Made by a program: the position numbers and the translations under genes. DNA of 64,000 nt from an uncultured Lacinutrix sp. Lineage in GTDB: Bacteria; Bacteroidota; Bacteroidia; Flavobacteriales; Flavobacteriaceae. Within the stretch, counting starts at the first letter, position 1, and each line of letters opens with the position of its first letter. The stretch covers positions 1 through 64,000 of the forward strand of contig CAKZMU010000078.1 of NCBI GenBank assembly GCA_937129145.1. Direction: 5' to 3'. The notes beneath the pieces were generated by a model. That model ran no database searches, was not told the origin of the DNA, and worked only from the letters and a program-made list of their open reading frames with translations. Shown piece after piece: positions 35,534 through 44,569 of this stretch.

Positions 35534-37173
35534 TGGCGTTAAAAAGCATTGACCCAACCCAAACAAAAGCTTGGAAAAAACTTGAAGAACATTTTGAAGA
35601 CATAAAAAATGTTCACATGAAGCATTGGTTTGAAGAGGATACTAATAGAGCAAATCGTTTTACTGTAAAGTGGGACGATTTTTTTGTTGATTATTCCAAA
35701 AACAGAATTACTCAAACTACCATCGACCTGTTTTTAGAGTTAGCCGAAGAAGTTGAATTAAAAAATGCTATATCCAGTTATTTTTTAGGAGACAAAATAA
35801 ATCAAACCGAACAAAGAGCGGTTCTTCATACAGCCTTAAGAGCACCAGAAACCGCTGAGATTTTTGTGGATGGTGAAAATATCATTCCAAGAATTCACGA
35901 AACAAGAGGCAAAATTAAATCGTTTACCAATAGCATTGTAAACGGTAAACATACTGGCTTTACTGGAAAATCATTTACAGATATTGTAAACATTGGCATT
36001 GGTGGTTCCGACCTTGGTCCAGCTATGGTTGTGGAAGCATTAAGCTATTATAAAAATCATTTAACCACTCATTTTGTAAGTAATGTAGATGGTGACCACG
36101 TCAACGAGGTATTAAAAAAACTAAACCCAGAAACAACCTTATTTGTAATTGTTTCTAAAACATTTACTACCCAGGAAACACTGTCTAATGCCAACACCAT
36201 TAGGCAATGGTTTTTACAATCGGCAAACAAAGACGCTATTTCTAAACACTTTGTAGCAGTATCGACCAATATTGAAAAGGTTAAAGAATTTGGCATCGCT
36301 TCAGAAAATATATTCCCAATGTGGAATTGGGTTGGTGGTCGATTTTCATTGTGGAGCGCCGTTGGATTAAGCATTAGTTTATCGGTTGGATATGATAATT
36401 TTAGTGCACTTTTATCAGGTGCTCATAAAATGGATGAGCATTTTAAAAATGAACCATTTAAAAATAATATCCCTGTTATTTCAGCTTTCTTAAGCATTTG
36501 GTATAACAATTTTTTTAAAGCTGAAAGCGAAGCCATTATACCCTACACGCAGTATTTAAATCAGTTTGCCACCTATTTGCAGCAAGCCATTATGGAAAGC
36601 AACGGTAAAACGGTTATGAGAAATGGTGACATAGTAACCTATCAAACAGGTAATATTATTTGGGGCGAACCGGGAACCAATTCGCAACATGCCTTTTTTC
36701 AATTATTACATCAAGGTACAAAATTAATTCCGGCAGATTTTATTGGTTTTAAAAAGAGTTTACATGGTAATAAAGAGCATCATAATAAACTCACATCCAA
36801 TTTTATTGCTCAAACGGAAGCATTACTTAAAGGAAAGCCTAAAACAGAGGTGAAAAGGGAACTTTTAGACACTAAATTGTCTAAAAATGCCCAAAAAACA
36901 CTAACAGCCTTTAAAATATTTGAAGGCAATGAGCCTACCACAACTTTTTTTATTGATAAATTAACGCCTCAGAGCCTTGGAAAGCTAATTGCTATGTATG
37001 AACATAAAATATTTGTACAAGGCATTATTTGGAATATTTTTAGTTACGATCAATTTGGTGTGGAGTTAGGAAAACAGTTGGCTTCAAGTATTTTGAAAGA
37101 ACTTAATTCTGTTAAAACCAAAAGTCATGATTCTTCTACAAAAAACCTCATAAATTACTACAAGAATATATAA
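35533..37173 (+). CDS. pgi: Glucose-6-phosphate isomerase
   Basis: Interconverts glucose-6-phosphate and fructose-6-phosphate in glycolysis/gluconeogenesis; its product also feeds GlmS. 546 residues, full length. Signatures are NIGIGGSDLGPAMV, SKTFTTQETLSNA, the GRFSLWSAVGLSISLSVG block, and WGEPGTNSQHAFFQLLHQGT with the catalytic His. The C-terminal QFGVELGKQLA is also conserved. Its ATG shares one base with the upstream stop, implying translational coupling. Confidence 0.98.
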   Translation: MALKSIDPTQTKAWKKLEEHFEDIKNVHMKHWFEEDTNRANRFTVKWDDFFVDYSKNRITQTTIDLFLELAEEVELKNAISSYFLGDKINQTEQRAVLHTALRAPETAEIFVDGENIIPRIHETRGKIKSFTNSIVNGKHTGFTGKSFTDIVNIGIGGSDLGPAMVVEALSYYKNHLTTHFVSNVDGDHVNEVLKKLNPETTLFVIVSKTFTTQETLSNANTIRQWFLQSANKDAISKHFVAVSTNIEKVKEFGIASENIFPMWNWVGGRFSLWSAVGLSISLSVGYDNFSALLSGAHKMDEHFKNEPFKNNIPVISAFLSIWYNNFFKAESEAIIPYTQYLNQFATYLQQAIMESNGKTVMRNGDIVTYQTGNIIWGEPGTNSQHAFFQLLHQGTKLIPADFIGFKKSLHGNKEHHNKLTSNFIAQTEALLKGKPKTEVKRELLDTKLSKNAQKTLTAFKIFEGNEPTTTFFIDKLTPQSLGKLIAMYEHKIFVQGIIWNIFSYDQFGVELGKQLASSILKELNSVKTKSHDSSTKNLINYYKNI

Positions 37174-37216
37174 GATTAAGCGCAAAATTGTATCTATAGA
37201 TGTTATTACGTTAAAA

Positions 37217-37249
37217 TTTGTTAAAATTCAACAATAGTATGTATATTTG
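37217..37249 (+). promoter_or_regulatory. Promoter for the TonB receptor at 37342 (upstream copy)
   Basis: TTTG (37217-37220) and TATATTTG (37242-37249) separated by 21 bases: the best full -33/-7 match in the window. It predicts a leader of about 88 nt. Confidence 0.65.
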
Positions 37250-37300
37250 CGGCGGTAAAAATTCTTAACTATTAGTTAATAAACAATAACAAATAATGGT

Positions 37301-37308
37301 TAATTTTG
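37301..37308 (+). promoter_or_regulatory. Second -7 box before the TonB receptor at 37342
   Basis: TAATTTTG, a perfect consensus match, 33 bases before the ATG. With the upstream box it would make a tandem promoter. Confidence 0.45.
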
Positions 37309-37341
37309 CCTAGAACTAAAAAATCAATTTAATTTTTCAGT

Positions 37342-40026
37342 ATGAAAAAAACTACTCAATTTTTATTACTTGCTTTAGCACTAGTGTTTACTACAAGCGC
37401 AATAGCTCAAAGCACAGTTACAGGAACTATTATGGATTCTGAACTGAATGCTCCGTTACCAGGAGCGAACCTCCTTGAAAAAGGAACAACCAATGGAGCA
37501 TCTACGGATTTTGATGGTAAATTTACTTTAACCACTCAAGCAGCTTCAGGACAGATAATCATATCTTATGTAGGATACGAATCTGTAACATTGACTTTTG
37601 ATGGTAATACTAACTTAGGAACAGTTACTTTGTTTCCTGACAATGCTTTAGAAGAAATTGTTGTTGTTGGTACAGGACTTATCGATTTAGCCGATGATAG
37701 AAAAACACCAGTAGCAGTATCTACAATTACAGCTAGTGAGATTCAAAAGAAAATTGGAACGCAAGATATTACAATGACGCTTGTAAATACACCTTCAGTA
37801 TATGTTGCTGGACAATCTGGTGGATTTGGAGATTCTAGAATTGCGGTTCGTGGTTTTGAGCAAGACAACACAGCATATTTACTAAACGGACAGCCAATTA
37901 ACGGTATGGAAGATGGTAAAATGTACTGGTCAAACTGGTCTGGAATTAATGACATTGCTAGTGCAGTTCAAATTCAAAGAGGATTAGGATCGTCTAAATT
38001 AGCAATCTCTTCAGTAGGTGGTACAACTAACTTTGTGACTAAAACTACCGACAAGAGAGAATCTGGATTTTTATATGCAGGTGTTGCTAACAACGATTAC
38101 ATTAAAACAACGTATCAATACAGTACAGGAAAATCTGAAAAAGGCTGGGGAGCAAGTTTCATGTTGTCTCACTGGCAAGGTGATGGTTATAACGAAGGTA
38201 ACTTTGGAGCTGGTCAAACATATTTCTTATCTGTAGGATATACGCCTAATGAAACTCATAACTTCAACTTCCTACTTACTGGAGCGCCACAATTTCATGA
38301 TCAAAACTTCTCTAAGAGATTATCTGATTATGAAAAATATGGCAGACGTTACAATAATAACTGGGGAACACGTAATGGTAAATACATGACTGAAAGAAGA
38401 AACTTTTACCATAAACCAGTAGCTAACTTAAACTGGGATTATAAAATTAGTGATGACACTAATTTATCAACTGTATTATATGCATCTTGGGGACGAGGTG
38501 GAGGAACTGGAAACAGAGGAAGTCGAATTAGAACAGCTGAAGGTCGTGTAGATTATGATGCTATTTATGCTTACAATAACAGTACTTCTGGAGCTGGAGG
38601 AAACTTTGCTGCAGAAGGTGGTTATGTTACACGTGCTTCTATGAACTTACATAGTTGGTATGGAGTTGTTTCTAACTTACAAACTGAACTAAGCGAAAAT
38701 TTATCATTTAATGTTGGATTGGATTTAAGAACGTATTATGGGAAACACTTTAGAGTTGTTGAAAACTTTCATGGTTTAACTTCTTGGCAAGAAAACATTC
38801 GTTTAAGAGACGAAAACCATCAAACTTATGGTTCTTTTGGAACTTATAAAAATGTAATTGCAACTAGAGACATATCAGCAAACCCATGGACAGTGATGTT
38901 TGCAGATTTTGATGAAGATGAAAAAATTGCTTATAGTAATGATGAGCGTATTTCATATGCAGGAATCTTTACACAGTTAGAATATTCTACTGACAGATTC
39001 TCGGCTTTCTTCCAAGGGTCATTATCTAATCAATCGCACCAACGTTTTGACCATTATCAATATGCAGACCAGTCACTTATTGATGGGACATCATCACAAT
39101 GGACAGGAACACCACTTCCGAGTGGAACAACAGATTCTGTAGATTCAGAAAAAGTTAGTAATGTAGGTTACAACATTAAAGGTGGTTTAGGTTTTGTATT
39201 AGACGAAGCTGAAGAAAATAAAGCATATGTTAATGCTGGACTTTATTCAAGACAACCTTATCATGACAATATCTTTACACAGTTTAACAATCAGGTGAGT
39301 CCAGGTCACCAAAACGAAACTATTTTTGGTTTAGAAGCTGGTTACTCATATAATACAAGACCAATTTCGGTAAATGTAAATGCTTACAGAACATCTTGGA
39401 AAGACAGAGTTGTAAGTTCTTCTAGAGTTTCTGGAGGTCTTGTTGTTAACACTGTAAACTTTGGTGTTGAGCAATTACACTCAGGTGTAGAAATAGATTT
39501 TACTGCAAGGCCGTCTGATGGGTTTAGAGTTAACGGATTTATGTCAGCAGGTAATTGGAAATTTAAAGGAACTTCTATAACAGAAGAAAGAGATGAAGAC
39601 CAAAACATTCTTTCAACTAGTGAAAACGATGTTGACGGAGGTCATGTTGGTGATGCAGCACAATTTACATTAGGATTTGGTCTTGATGTAGATTTAGCAG
39701 AAAGATTATCTTGGGATGCTGATTTTAGATTCTATGACAATTTATATGCTGATGTTGGAGCTGTAAAGCAAAACTTAAGATTGCCTGCGTACAAAATCGT
39801 AGATACAGGTGTATCATACAAAATGTTAGTTGGAAAAGATAAAGACAAGTCTATTAACATTAGAGCTAATGTTAACAATGTATTCTATGAAATTTATCTT
39901 TCAGATTTAAGAACTAATATTCAATCTACAGGAGGAGAAGCTAACTTTAAAGGTATTAGCAACCGTAACCAAGGATACTTTGGTTTAGGTAGAACGTGGA
40001 ACGTAAGTTTACGTTACAAATTCTAA
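37342..40026 (+). CDS. TonB-dependent outer membrane receptor with carboxypeptidase-like domain
   Basis: 894 residues. The signal peptide ends TTSAIAQ, followed by a carboxypeptidase-like domain (STVTGTIMDSELNAPLPGANLLEKGTTNG), a TonB-box-like LEEIVVVGTGLI, a plug (TPSVYVAGQSGGFGDSRIAVRGFEQDNTAYLLNG and VQIQRGLGSSKLAISSVGGTTNFVTK) and a barrel ending VSLRYKF with a terminal Phe. No SusD-like or enzyme partner is adjacent, so the ligand is unknown. Codon use looks more GC-balanced than that of neighbours and the promoter is strong, suggesting high expression. A strong terminator follows. Confidence 0.92.
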   Translation: MKKTTQFLLLALALVFTTSAIAQSTVTGTIMDSELNAPLPGANLLEKGTTNGASTDFDGKFTLTTQAASGQIIISYVGYESVTLTFDGNTNLGTVTLFPDNALEEIVVVGTGLIDLADDRKTPVAVSTITASEIQKKIGTQDITMTLVNTPSVYVAGQSGGFGDSRIAVRGFEQDNTAYLLNGQPINGMEDGKMYWSNWSGINDIASAVQIQRGLGSSKLAISSVGGTTNFVTKTTDKRESGFLYAGVANNDYIKTTYQYSTGKSEKGWGASFMLSHWQGDGYNEGNFGAGQTYFLSVGYTPNETHNFNFLLTGAPQFHDQNFSKRLSDYEKYGRRYNNNWGTRNGKYMTERRNFYHKPVANLNWDYKISDDTNLSTVLYASWGRGGGTGNRGSRIRTAEGRVDYDAIYAYNNSTSGAGGNFAAEGGYVTRASMNLHSWYGVVSNLQTELSENLSFNVGLDLRTYYGKHFRVVENFHGLTSWQENIRLRDENHQTYGSFGTYKNVIATRDISANPWTVMFADFDEDEKIAYSNDERISYAGIFTQLEYSTDRFSAFFQGSLSNQSHQRFDHYQYADQSLIDGTSSQWTGTPLPSGTTDSVDSEKVSNVGYNIKGGLGFVLDEAEENKAYVNAGLYSRQPYHDNIFTQFNNQVSPGHQNETIFGLEAGYSYNTRPISVNVNAYRTSWKDRVVSSSRVSGGLVVNTVNFGVEQLHSGVEIDFTARPSDGFRVNGFMSAGNWKFKGTSITEERDEDQNILSTSENDVDGGHVGDAAQFTLGFGLDVDLAERLSWDADFRFYDNLYADVGAVKQNLRLPAYKIVDTGVSYKMLVGKDKDKSINIRANVNNVFYEIYLSDLRTNIQSTGGEANFKGISNRNQGYFGLGRTWNVSLRYKF

Positions 40027-40046
40027 TAGCCTTATTTAGATATTTT

Positions 40047-40077
40047 AAAAACCTGTTCGATTCGAGCAGGTTTTTTT
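40047..40077 (+). terminator. Rho-independent terminator after the TonB receptor
   Basis: A 13-bp stem (40047-40059 with 40063-40075, one T-G wobble), a 3-base loop and a T-run, 21 bases after the stop. Confidence 0.88.
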
Positions 40078-40127
40078 ATGGATAAAATTCACTATTTTTG
40101 AAATTCAACTAACTAAAATAATTAACT

Positions 40128-40562
40128 ATGTATGATACCGTAAAAATGCTCCATTCCTATTGGGCCTATTTAGTATTAATTATACTGTTAATAGCAGTTA
40201 TAAATGCTATTATGGGACTAACAGGTAAAAAAGAGTATGATGCTAAAGCGTTTAGAATTTCATTATTTGGATTAATAGTATCTCACATACAATTGTTAAT
40301 AGGAATTATTTTGTACTTCGTTTCACCAATGTTTGATATGTGGAGTGAAATGGGTGGAGAAGTAATGGGGAATTCATTAATGCGCTTATATCTAGTAGAG
40401 CATCCTTTTGTAAATATTTTAGCAGTAGTATTAATTACAATAGGTTACTCTAAGCATAAAAAGAAATCAACTTCAGTTTCAAAGTATAAAACGATTACTA
40501 TTTTTTATGGAATTGCATTATTATTGTTCTTATCAAGAATTCCATGGGATGCATGGTTTTAA
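40128..40562 (+). CDS. Small four-helix membrane protein, unknown function
   Basis: 144 residues with four predicted transmembrane helices. Three His residues lie near membrane boundaries (MLHSYWAY, VSHIQLLIG, VEHPFVN). This His spacing is reminiscent of small b-type cytochrome-like or haem-binding membrane proteins, and homologues in this family of bacteria are common, but I cannot assign a function. It stands alone between two terminators with the same direction as the preceding receptor. Confidence 0.7.
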   Translation: MYDTVKMLHSYWAYLVLIILLIAVINAIMGLTGKKEYDAKAFRISLFGLIVSHIQLLIGIILYFVSPMFDMWSEMGGEVMGNSLMRLYLVEHPFVNILAVVLITIGYSKHKKKSTSVSKYKTITIFYGIALLLFLSRIPWDAWF

Positions 40563-40568
40563 CTTAAT

Positions 40569-40600
40569 AAAAAAGCAGCAATTTTAATTGCTGCTTTTTT
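40569..40600. terminator. Bidirectional terminator between convergent genes
   Basis: A 15-bp perfect stem (40569-40583 with 40586-40600) around a 2-base loop, flanked by A's and T's. It can end both the membrane protein gene and the leftward nuclease gene. Confidence 0.88.
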
Positions 40601-40620
40601 ATTTTACTGTTATCTTAATT

Positions 40621-41673
40621 CTACTTTACTTCTTTAATAATATGCACATACACAGGAAAGTGATCGCTATAACCATTGGTAAAGCCACCATCGGCAAAAC
40701 TCCTAAAAGGATAGCCTTTATACCTTCCTTTTTTATTTGTTAAGTATTGTTTGTTAAAAATACCTGCTTTATAAAACCTAAAAGACGAATAGTCCGTTTC
40801 TAATAAGGGTTTAGTAATTAATATTTGGTCAAACAAACTCCAAGCGTCTCGATAAGCATTAGAGCCTAAACCATTTTTAAAAAAGTTTTCCATAGGGTTA
40901 TAAATGCCTTTTAACTTTACATCTTCTTTATCTCTTTTTGCTTTTAAAATATCTTTTAAACTGGAGTTAGTTGGGTCGTCATTTAAATCTCCCATCGAAA
41001 ATATTTTGGCATAAGGGTCGATGGCTTGTAAAGAGTCTATAATGCGTTTATTTAGCTTAGCTGCAGCTATACGCTTAGGTCTACTTCTCGCTTCACCACC
41101 ACTTCTAGAAGGCCAATGGTTAACAATTACATGTATTGTTTCGCCTTCAAGTTTTCCACTAACCAATAGTTGATCTCTGGTATAGACTCGTTTACGAGTG
41201 TTATCGTCATAAATTTTTAATTCGTGGCTACTGGTATCTGTAGGTGTAAAAAACGCTTTTTGGTACATTAATGCAACGTCAATTCCTCTAGCATCAGGCG
41301 ACTCAAAATGCACAATACCATAATCTTTTTTCACCAAAGAAGAATCGTTTGCTAAATCTTCAATAACCTGTCTGTTTTCAACTTCAGACAGACCAATAAT
41401 AACAGGCGTATTTTTGGACACATCTGCGCCAATTTCCGATATAACCCGTGCCATGTTTCTAACTTTCTTTTTGTAAACATCACCTCGGTTAAAATTCAGC
41501 TCCATCATGGGACTTGCTTCATCAAATTTGTTTGGGTTATTTATGGTGTCAAATAAGTTTTCAACATTATAAAAAGCCACAGTATGCACTTTAAATTTTC
41601 GTTTTTCTTGTGCGTTAGTGTTTATAAAAGCAAAAAAGAGAAGTATTACTATTAAATAATTTAATTTTTTCAT
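40621..41673 (-). CDS. Secreted endonuclease/exonuclease/phosphatase family protein
   Basis: 350 residues with a signal peptide (MKKLNYLIVILLFFAFINTNAQ), so exported. The whole mature part is an EEP (DNase I/exonuclease III-like) domain with all catalytic signatures: FYNVENLFD, LSEVENRQV (metal Glu), ARGIDVALMY, VNHWPSRSGG (catalytic His), SMGDLNDDP and GYSDHFPVYVH. Substrates could be DNA, RNA or phosphodiesters. It is divergent from a TonB receptor and clearly paralogous to the protein at 46434-47378. The grouping suggests nucleic-acid or organophosphate use at the cell surface. Confidence 0.9.
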   Translation of the reverse strand: MKKLNYLIVILLFFAFINTNAQEKRKFKVHTVAFYNVENLFDTINNPNKFDEASPMMELNFNRGDVYKKKVRNMARVISEIGADVSKNTPVIIGLSEVENRQVIEDLANDSSLVKKDYGIVHFESPDARGIDVALMYQKAFFTPTDTSSHELKIYDDNTRKRVYTRDQLLVSGKLEGETIHVIVNHWPSRSGGEARSRPKRIAAAKLNKRIIDSLQAIDPYAKIFSMGDLNDDPTNSSLKDILKAKRDKEDVKLKGIYNPMENFFKNGLGSNAYRDAWSLFDQILITKPLLETDYSSFRFYKAGIFNKQYLTNKKGRYKGYPFRSFADGGFTNGYSDHFPVYVHIIKEVK

Positions 41674-41719
41674 TTAAATATATATTACAAGACCGTTAAG
41701 ATACAATCAAATCTTAAGC

Positions 41720-41727
41720 CAAAGGTA
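41720..41727 (-). promoter_or_regulatory. -7 promoter box for the secreted EEP nuclease gene
   Basis: The minus strand reads TACCTTTG, a perfect match, 46 bases before the ATG at 41673. It is paired with the plus-strand box at 41748-41755. Confidence 0.6.
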
Positions 41728-41747
41728 AATATTAGTGATAAATAATG

Positions 41748-41755
41748 TAAATTTG
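41748..41755 (+). promoter_or_regulatory. -7 promoter box for the TonB receptor/DUF5689 operon
   Basis: TAAATTTG, a perfect match, 55 bases before the ATG at 41811. The two divergent boxes are 20 bases apart, so a single regulator could control both. Confidence 0.6.
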
Positions 41756-41810
41756 GGAGTCTTAAAGACAAAAATTTTTAAGAAAAAGAGTATTAATTTT
41801 ATAATTGAAA

Positions 41811-44558
41811 ATGAAAAAAAACTTATTTATTTTTTTATTGGGGTTTTTTTTAGTTTCGACAACTTTTGCGCAACAAACTATTATTAAAGGTAGTGTGAAA
41901 GATGCAGTTACTAACCTACCAATTCCCGAAGTTACAATTACAATCGAAGAAACATCGTACTCAACTAAAACAGATGCAAATGGGGAGTTTAGTTTTACTA
42001 GAAATGTGCCTTTGGGAGAGCAGATTTTAAATCTATCTAAGCTTGGATTCATCACTGCTAGATACCCGATTGTTGTTAATGAAGGGAGCACTGTTAACAT
42101 CACAGATATGTCTTTAAAAATTGATGTTTCAGATGATGCCGATTTGTTTACAATAACACTATCTGACGATGAACTCAACGACGATACAAGTGGCGCCGAT
42201 AATATTTCAGGCTTATTGCAATCGTCTCAGGATGTATTTTTACGTACAGCAGCATTTGAATTTGGTTCATCCTTTTTTAGAGTTCGAGGACTAGATTCTG
42301 AAAACGGAACTATTCTCATTAACGGTGTTGAAATGAACAAAATGTTCAACGGTCGTCCTCAATGGAGCAATTGGGGAGGATTAAACGATGTAATGAGAAA
42401 TCAAGAGTTTACCAATGGTATTCCACCTTCGGCTTATAATTTTGGAGGCATTTTAGGAACTACCAATATTAACGTAAGAGCATCTAAATATAGAAAAGGT
42501 GGTCGTGTTACCTATTCGTCCTCCAATAGAAGTTATACCAATCGTATGATGGCATCTTATAATTCTGGTTTAGTAGAAAGAGGTTGGGCATATTCACTGT
42601 CTTTAGGAAGACGCTGGGGAAATGAAGGCTTTCAAGACGGAACGTTTTACGATGCCAATTCATTTTTCGCTTCGGTTGAAAAGCAAATTAATGATAAACA
42701 CAGTATTAATCTTACTGGAATTTATGCACCAAATAGAAGAGGGAAATCTTCACCTAATACGCAAGAAGTTTACGATTTAAAAGACATTAGATATAACGAG
42801 TATTGGGGGTGGCAAGATGGCGAAAAGCGCAACTCAAGAGTGAAACGTACCGATGAGCCAATAATTATGCTAAACCATTATTGGAATATTAGTGATAAAA
42901 CTACTTTAAACACAAATTTTGCTTACCAATTTGGTGAATTGGGTAATAGTAGGTTAGATTACGCTGGAGGTGCAAATCCAAGTCCAGCTTATTATCAAAA
43001 TTTACCTAGTTATTGGGTTGCAAGAGACGATTTAGAAAACGCCTACGAATTTGAACAAAACTTCATCAATAAAGGACAAATAGATTGGAACAGAATTTAC
43101 GACGCAAACATAACCAACAATATTAATGGAAACAATGCAGCGTATGTACTGTATGAAGATAGAAGTGACGACACACAGTTTACGGCAAATACTATTTTTA
43201 ACACTGAAATTTCAGATAATATTACCTTAAATGGTGCTTTAAATTTAAGACAATTAAAATCTGAAAATTTCGCACAAATAACCGATATGTTAGGTAGTAC
43301 TACGGGTTATTTAAATGTGGATTCATTTGATGGCTATCAATACGATTTAAGAAACCCAGATAGAGTGATAGATGAAGGCGATAAGTTTAGGTACAATTAT
43401 AACTTGGATGCCAATGTTTTTAGCGCCAATGTTCAAGCTTTGTTTAAGTATAATAAAATAGATTTTTATTTGGCGGCAAGTGTTACTAACACACAATACC
43501 AAAGAGAAGGTTTGTATCAACACGAAGCGTATAAAGACAATTCGTATGGTAAAGGAGAAAAAGTCAAATTTAATGGTTTAGGCGCCAAAGGAGGCTTTAC
43601 TTATAAACTTACTGGAAAGCATTTGTTTGATGTCAATGCAGCGTATATTTCTAAAGCACCAACATTACGTAATACATTTTCAAATTCAAGAGAAAACCAC
43701 AATGTTGTTGGAGACAAAAGCGGTATAGATATTACTGAAGAAAAAATAATGTCGGCAGATGCTAGTTACATATTTAGATCGCCAATAGTTAAAGCTAGAT
43801 TAACAGGGTATTATACAACCATTAAAGATGCTAATGAAATTTCATTCTTCTTTGCTGATGGTGTTGGAGGTGATAACACAGCTTTTGTACAAGAAATTCT
43901 TCAAGGAGTAAACAAGAAACATTTTGGAGGTGAATTGGGTATTGAAGCACAAGTTACACCAACTATTAAATTAAAAGGTGCTGCTTCAATTGGACAGTTT
44001 ACTTACGATAATAATCCAAACCTTATTTTAACATCTGATGATTTTGAAAACGGATTTAAAGACTTTAACCAAGCTAATTTAAAAGATTATAAAATTGCAG
44101 GAGGACCACAACGTGCGTCTTCTGTTGGGTTTGAATATCGAGACCCAGATTTTTGGTGGTTTGGTGCTACGGCCAACTTCTTTTCTAATGCGTATCTAGA
44201 TGTTAGTCCGCTAACTAGAACACAAAATTTTTATTTAGATAATGATGGATTGCCATTTAACGATTACGACCCAGATTTAGCCAGAGAGCTTTTAAAACAA
44301 GAAAAATTTGATTCGTATATGACGGTTAATGCCATTGGAGGGAAGTCATGGAAAATAGGAGATTATTTTATTGGCTTATTTGCAAGTGTCAATAATCTAC
44401 TAGACAAAGAATATAAAACAGGTGGTTTTGAACAAGGAAGAAATGCCAATTTCAGAGAGTTAAGAGACGATAGTGCCAATCCTAAACGAGTATTTGGACC
44501 TAAATATTGGTATGGCAGAGGCACTACTTATTTTCTTAACCTAAACTTCAGATTTTAA
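41811..44558 (+). CDS. TonB-dependent receptor linked to the nuclease/DUF5689 locus
   Basis: 915 residues from the ATG at 41811; a TTG two codons earlier (41805) is less likely. The signal peptide ends VSTTFAQ. It is followed by a carboxypeptidase-like domain (TIIKGSVKDAVTNLPIPEVTITIEE), a plug with FGSSFFRVRGLDSENGTILINGVEMNKMFNGRPQWSNWGGLNDVMR, and a barrel ending FLNLNFRF. It starts a three-gene unit with a DUF5689 lipoprotein (11 bases downstream). This receptor class next to EEP nucleases is recurrent in Bacteroidota. The ligand may be nucleotides, oligonucleotides or another phosphate ester (inference). Confidence 0.9.
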   Translation: MKKNLFIFLLGFFLVSTTFAQQTIIKGSVKDAVTNLPIPEVTITIEETSYSTKTDANGEFSFTRNVPLGEQILNLSKLGFITARYPIVVNEGSTVNITDMSLKIDVSDDADLFTITLSDDELNDDTSGADNISGLLQSSQDVFLRTAAFEFGSSFFRVRGLDSENGTILINGVEMNKMFNGRPQWSNWGGLNDVMRNQEFTNGIPPSAYNFGGILGTTNINVRASKYRKGGRVTYSSSNRSYTNRMMASYNSGLVERGWAYSLSLGRRWGNEGFQDGTFYDANSFFASVEKQINDKHSINLTGIYAPNRRGKSSPNTQEVYDLKDIRYNEYWGWQDGEKRNSRVKRTDEPIIMLNHYWNISDKTTLNTNFAYQFGELGNSRLDYAGGANPSPAYYQNLPSYWVARDDLENAYEFEQNFINKGQIDWNRIYDANITNNINGNNAAYVLYEDRSDDTQFTANTIFNTEISDNITLNGALNLRQLKSENFAQITDMLGSTTGYLNVDSFDGYQYDLRNPDRVIDEGDKFRYNYNLDANVFSANVQALFKYNKIDFYLAASVTNTQYQREGLYQHEAYKDNSYGKGEKVKFNGLGAKGGFTYKLTGKHLFDVNAAYISKAPTLRNTFSNSRENHNVVGDKSGIDITEEKIMSADASYIFRSPIVKARLTGYYTTIKDANEISFFFADGVGGDNTAFVQEILQGVNKKHFGGELGIEAQVTPTIKLKGAASIGQFTYDNNPNLILTSDDFENGFKDFNQANLKDYKIAGGPQRASSVGFEYRDPDFWWFGATANFFSNAYLDVSPLTRTQNFYLDNDGLPFNDYDPDLARELLKQEKFDSYMTVNAIGGKSWKIGDYFIGLFASVNNLLDKEYKTGGFEQGRNANFRELRDDSANPKRVFGPKYWYGRGTTYFLNLNFRF

Positions 44559-44569
44559 AAAAAATAATT

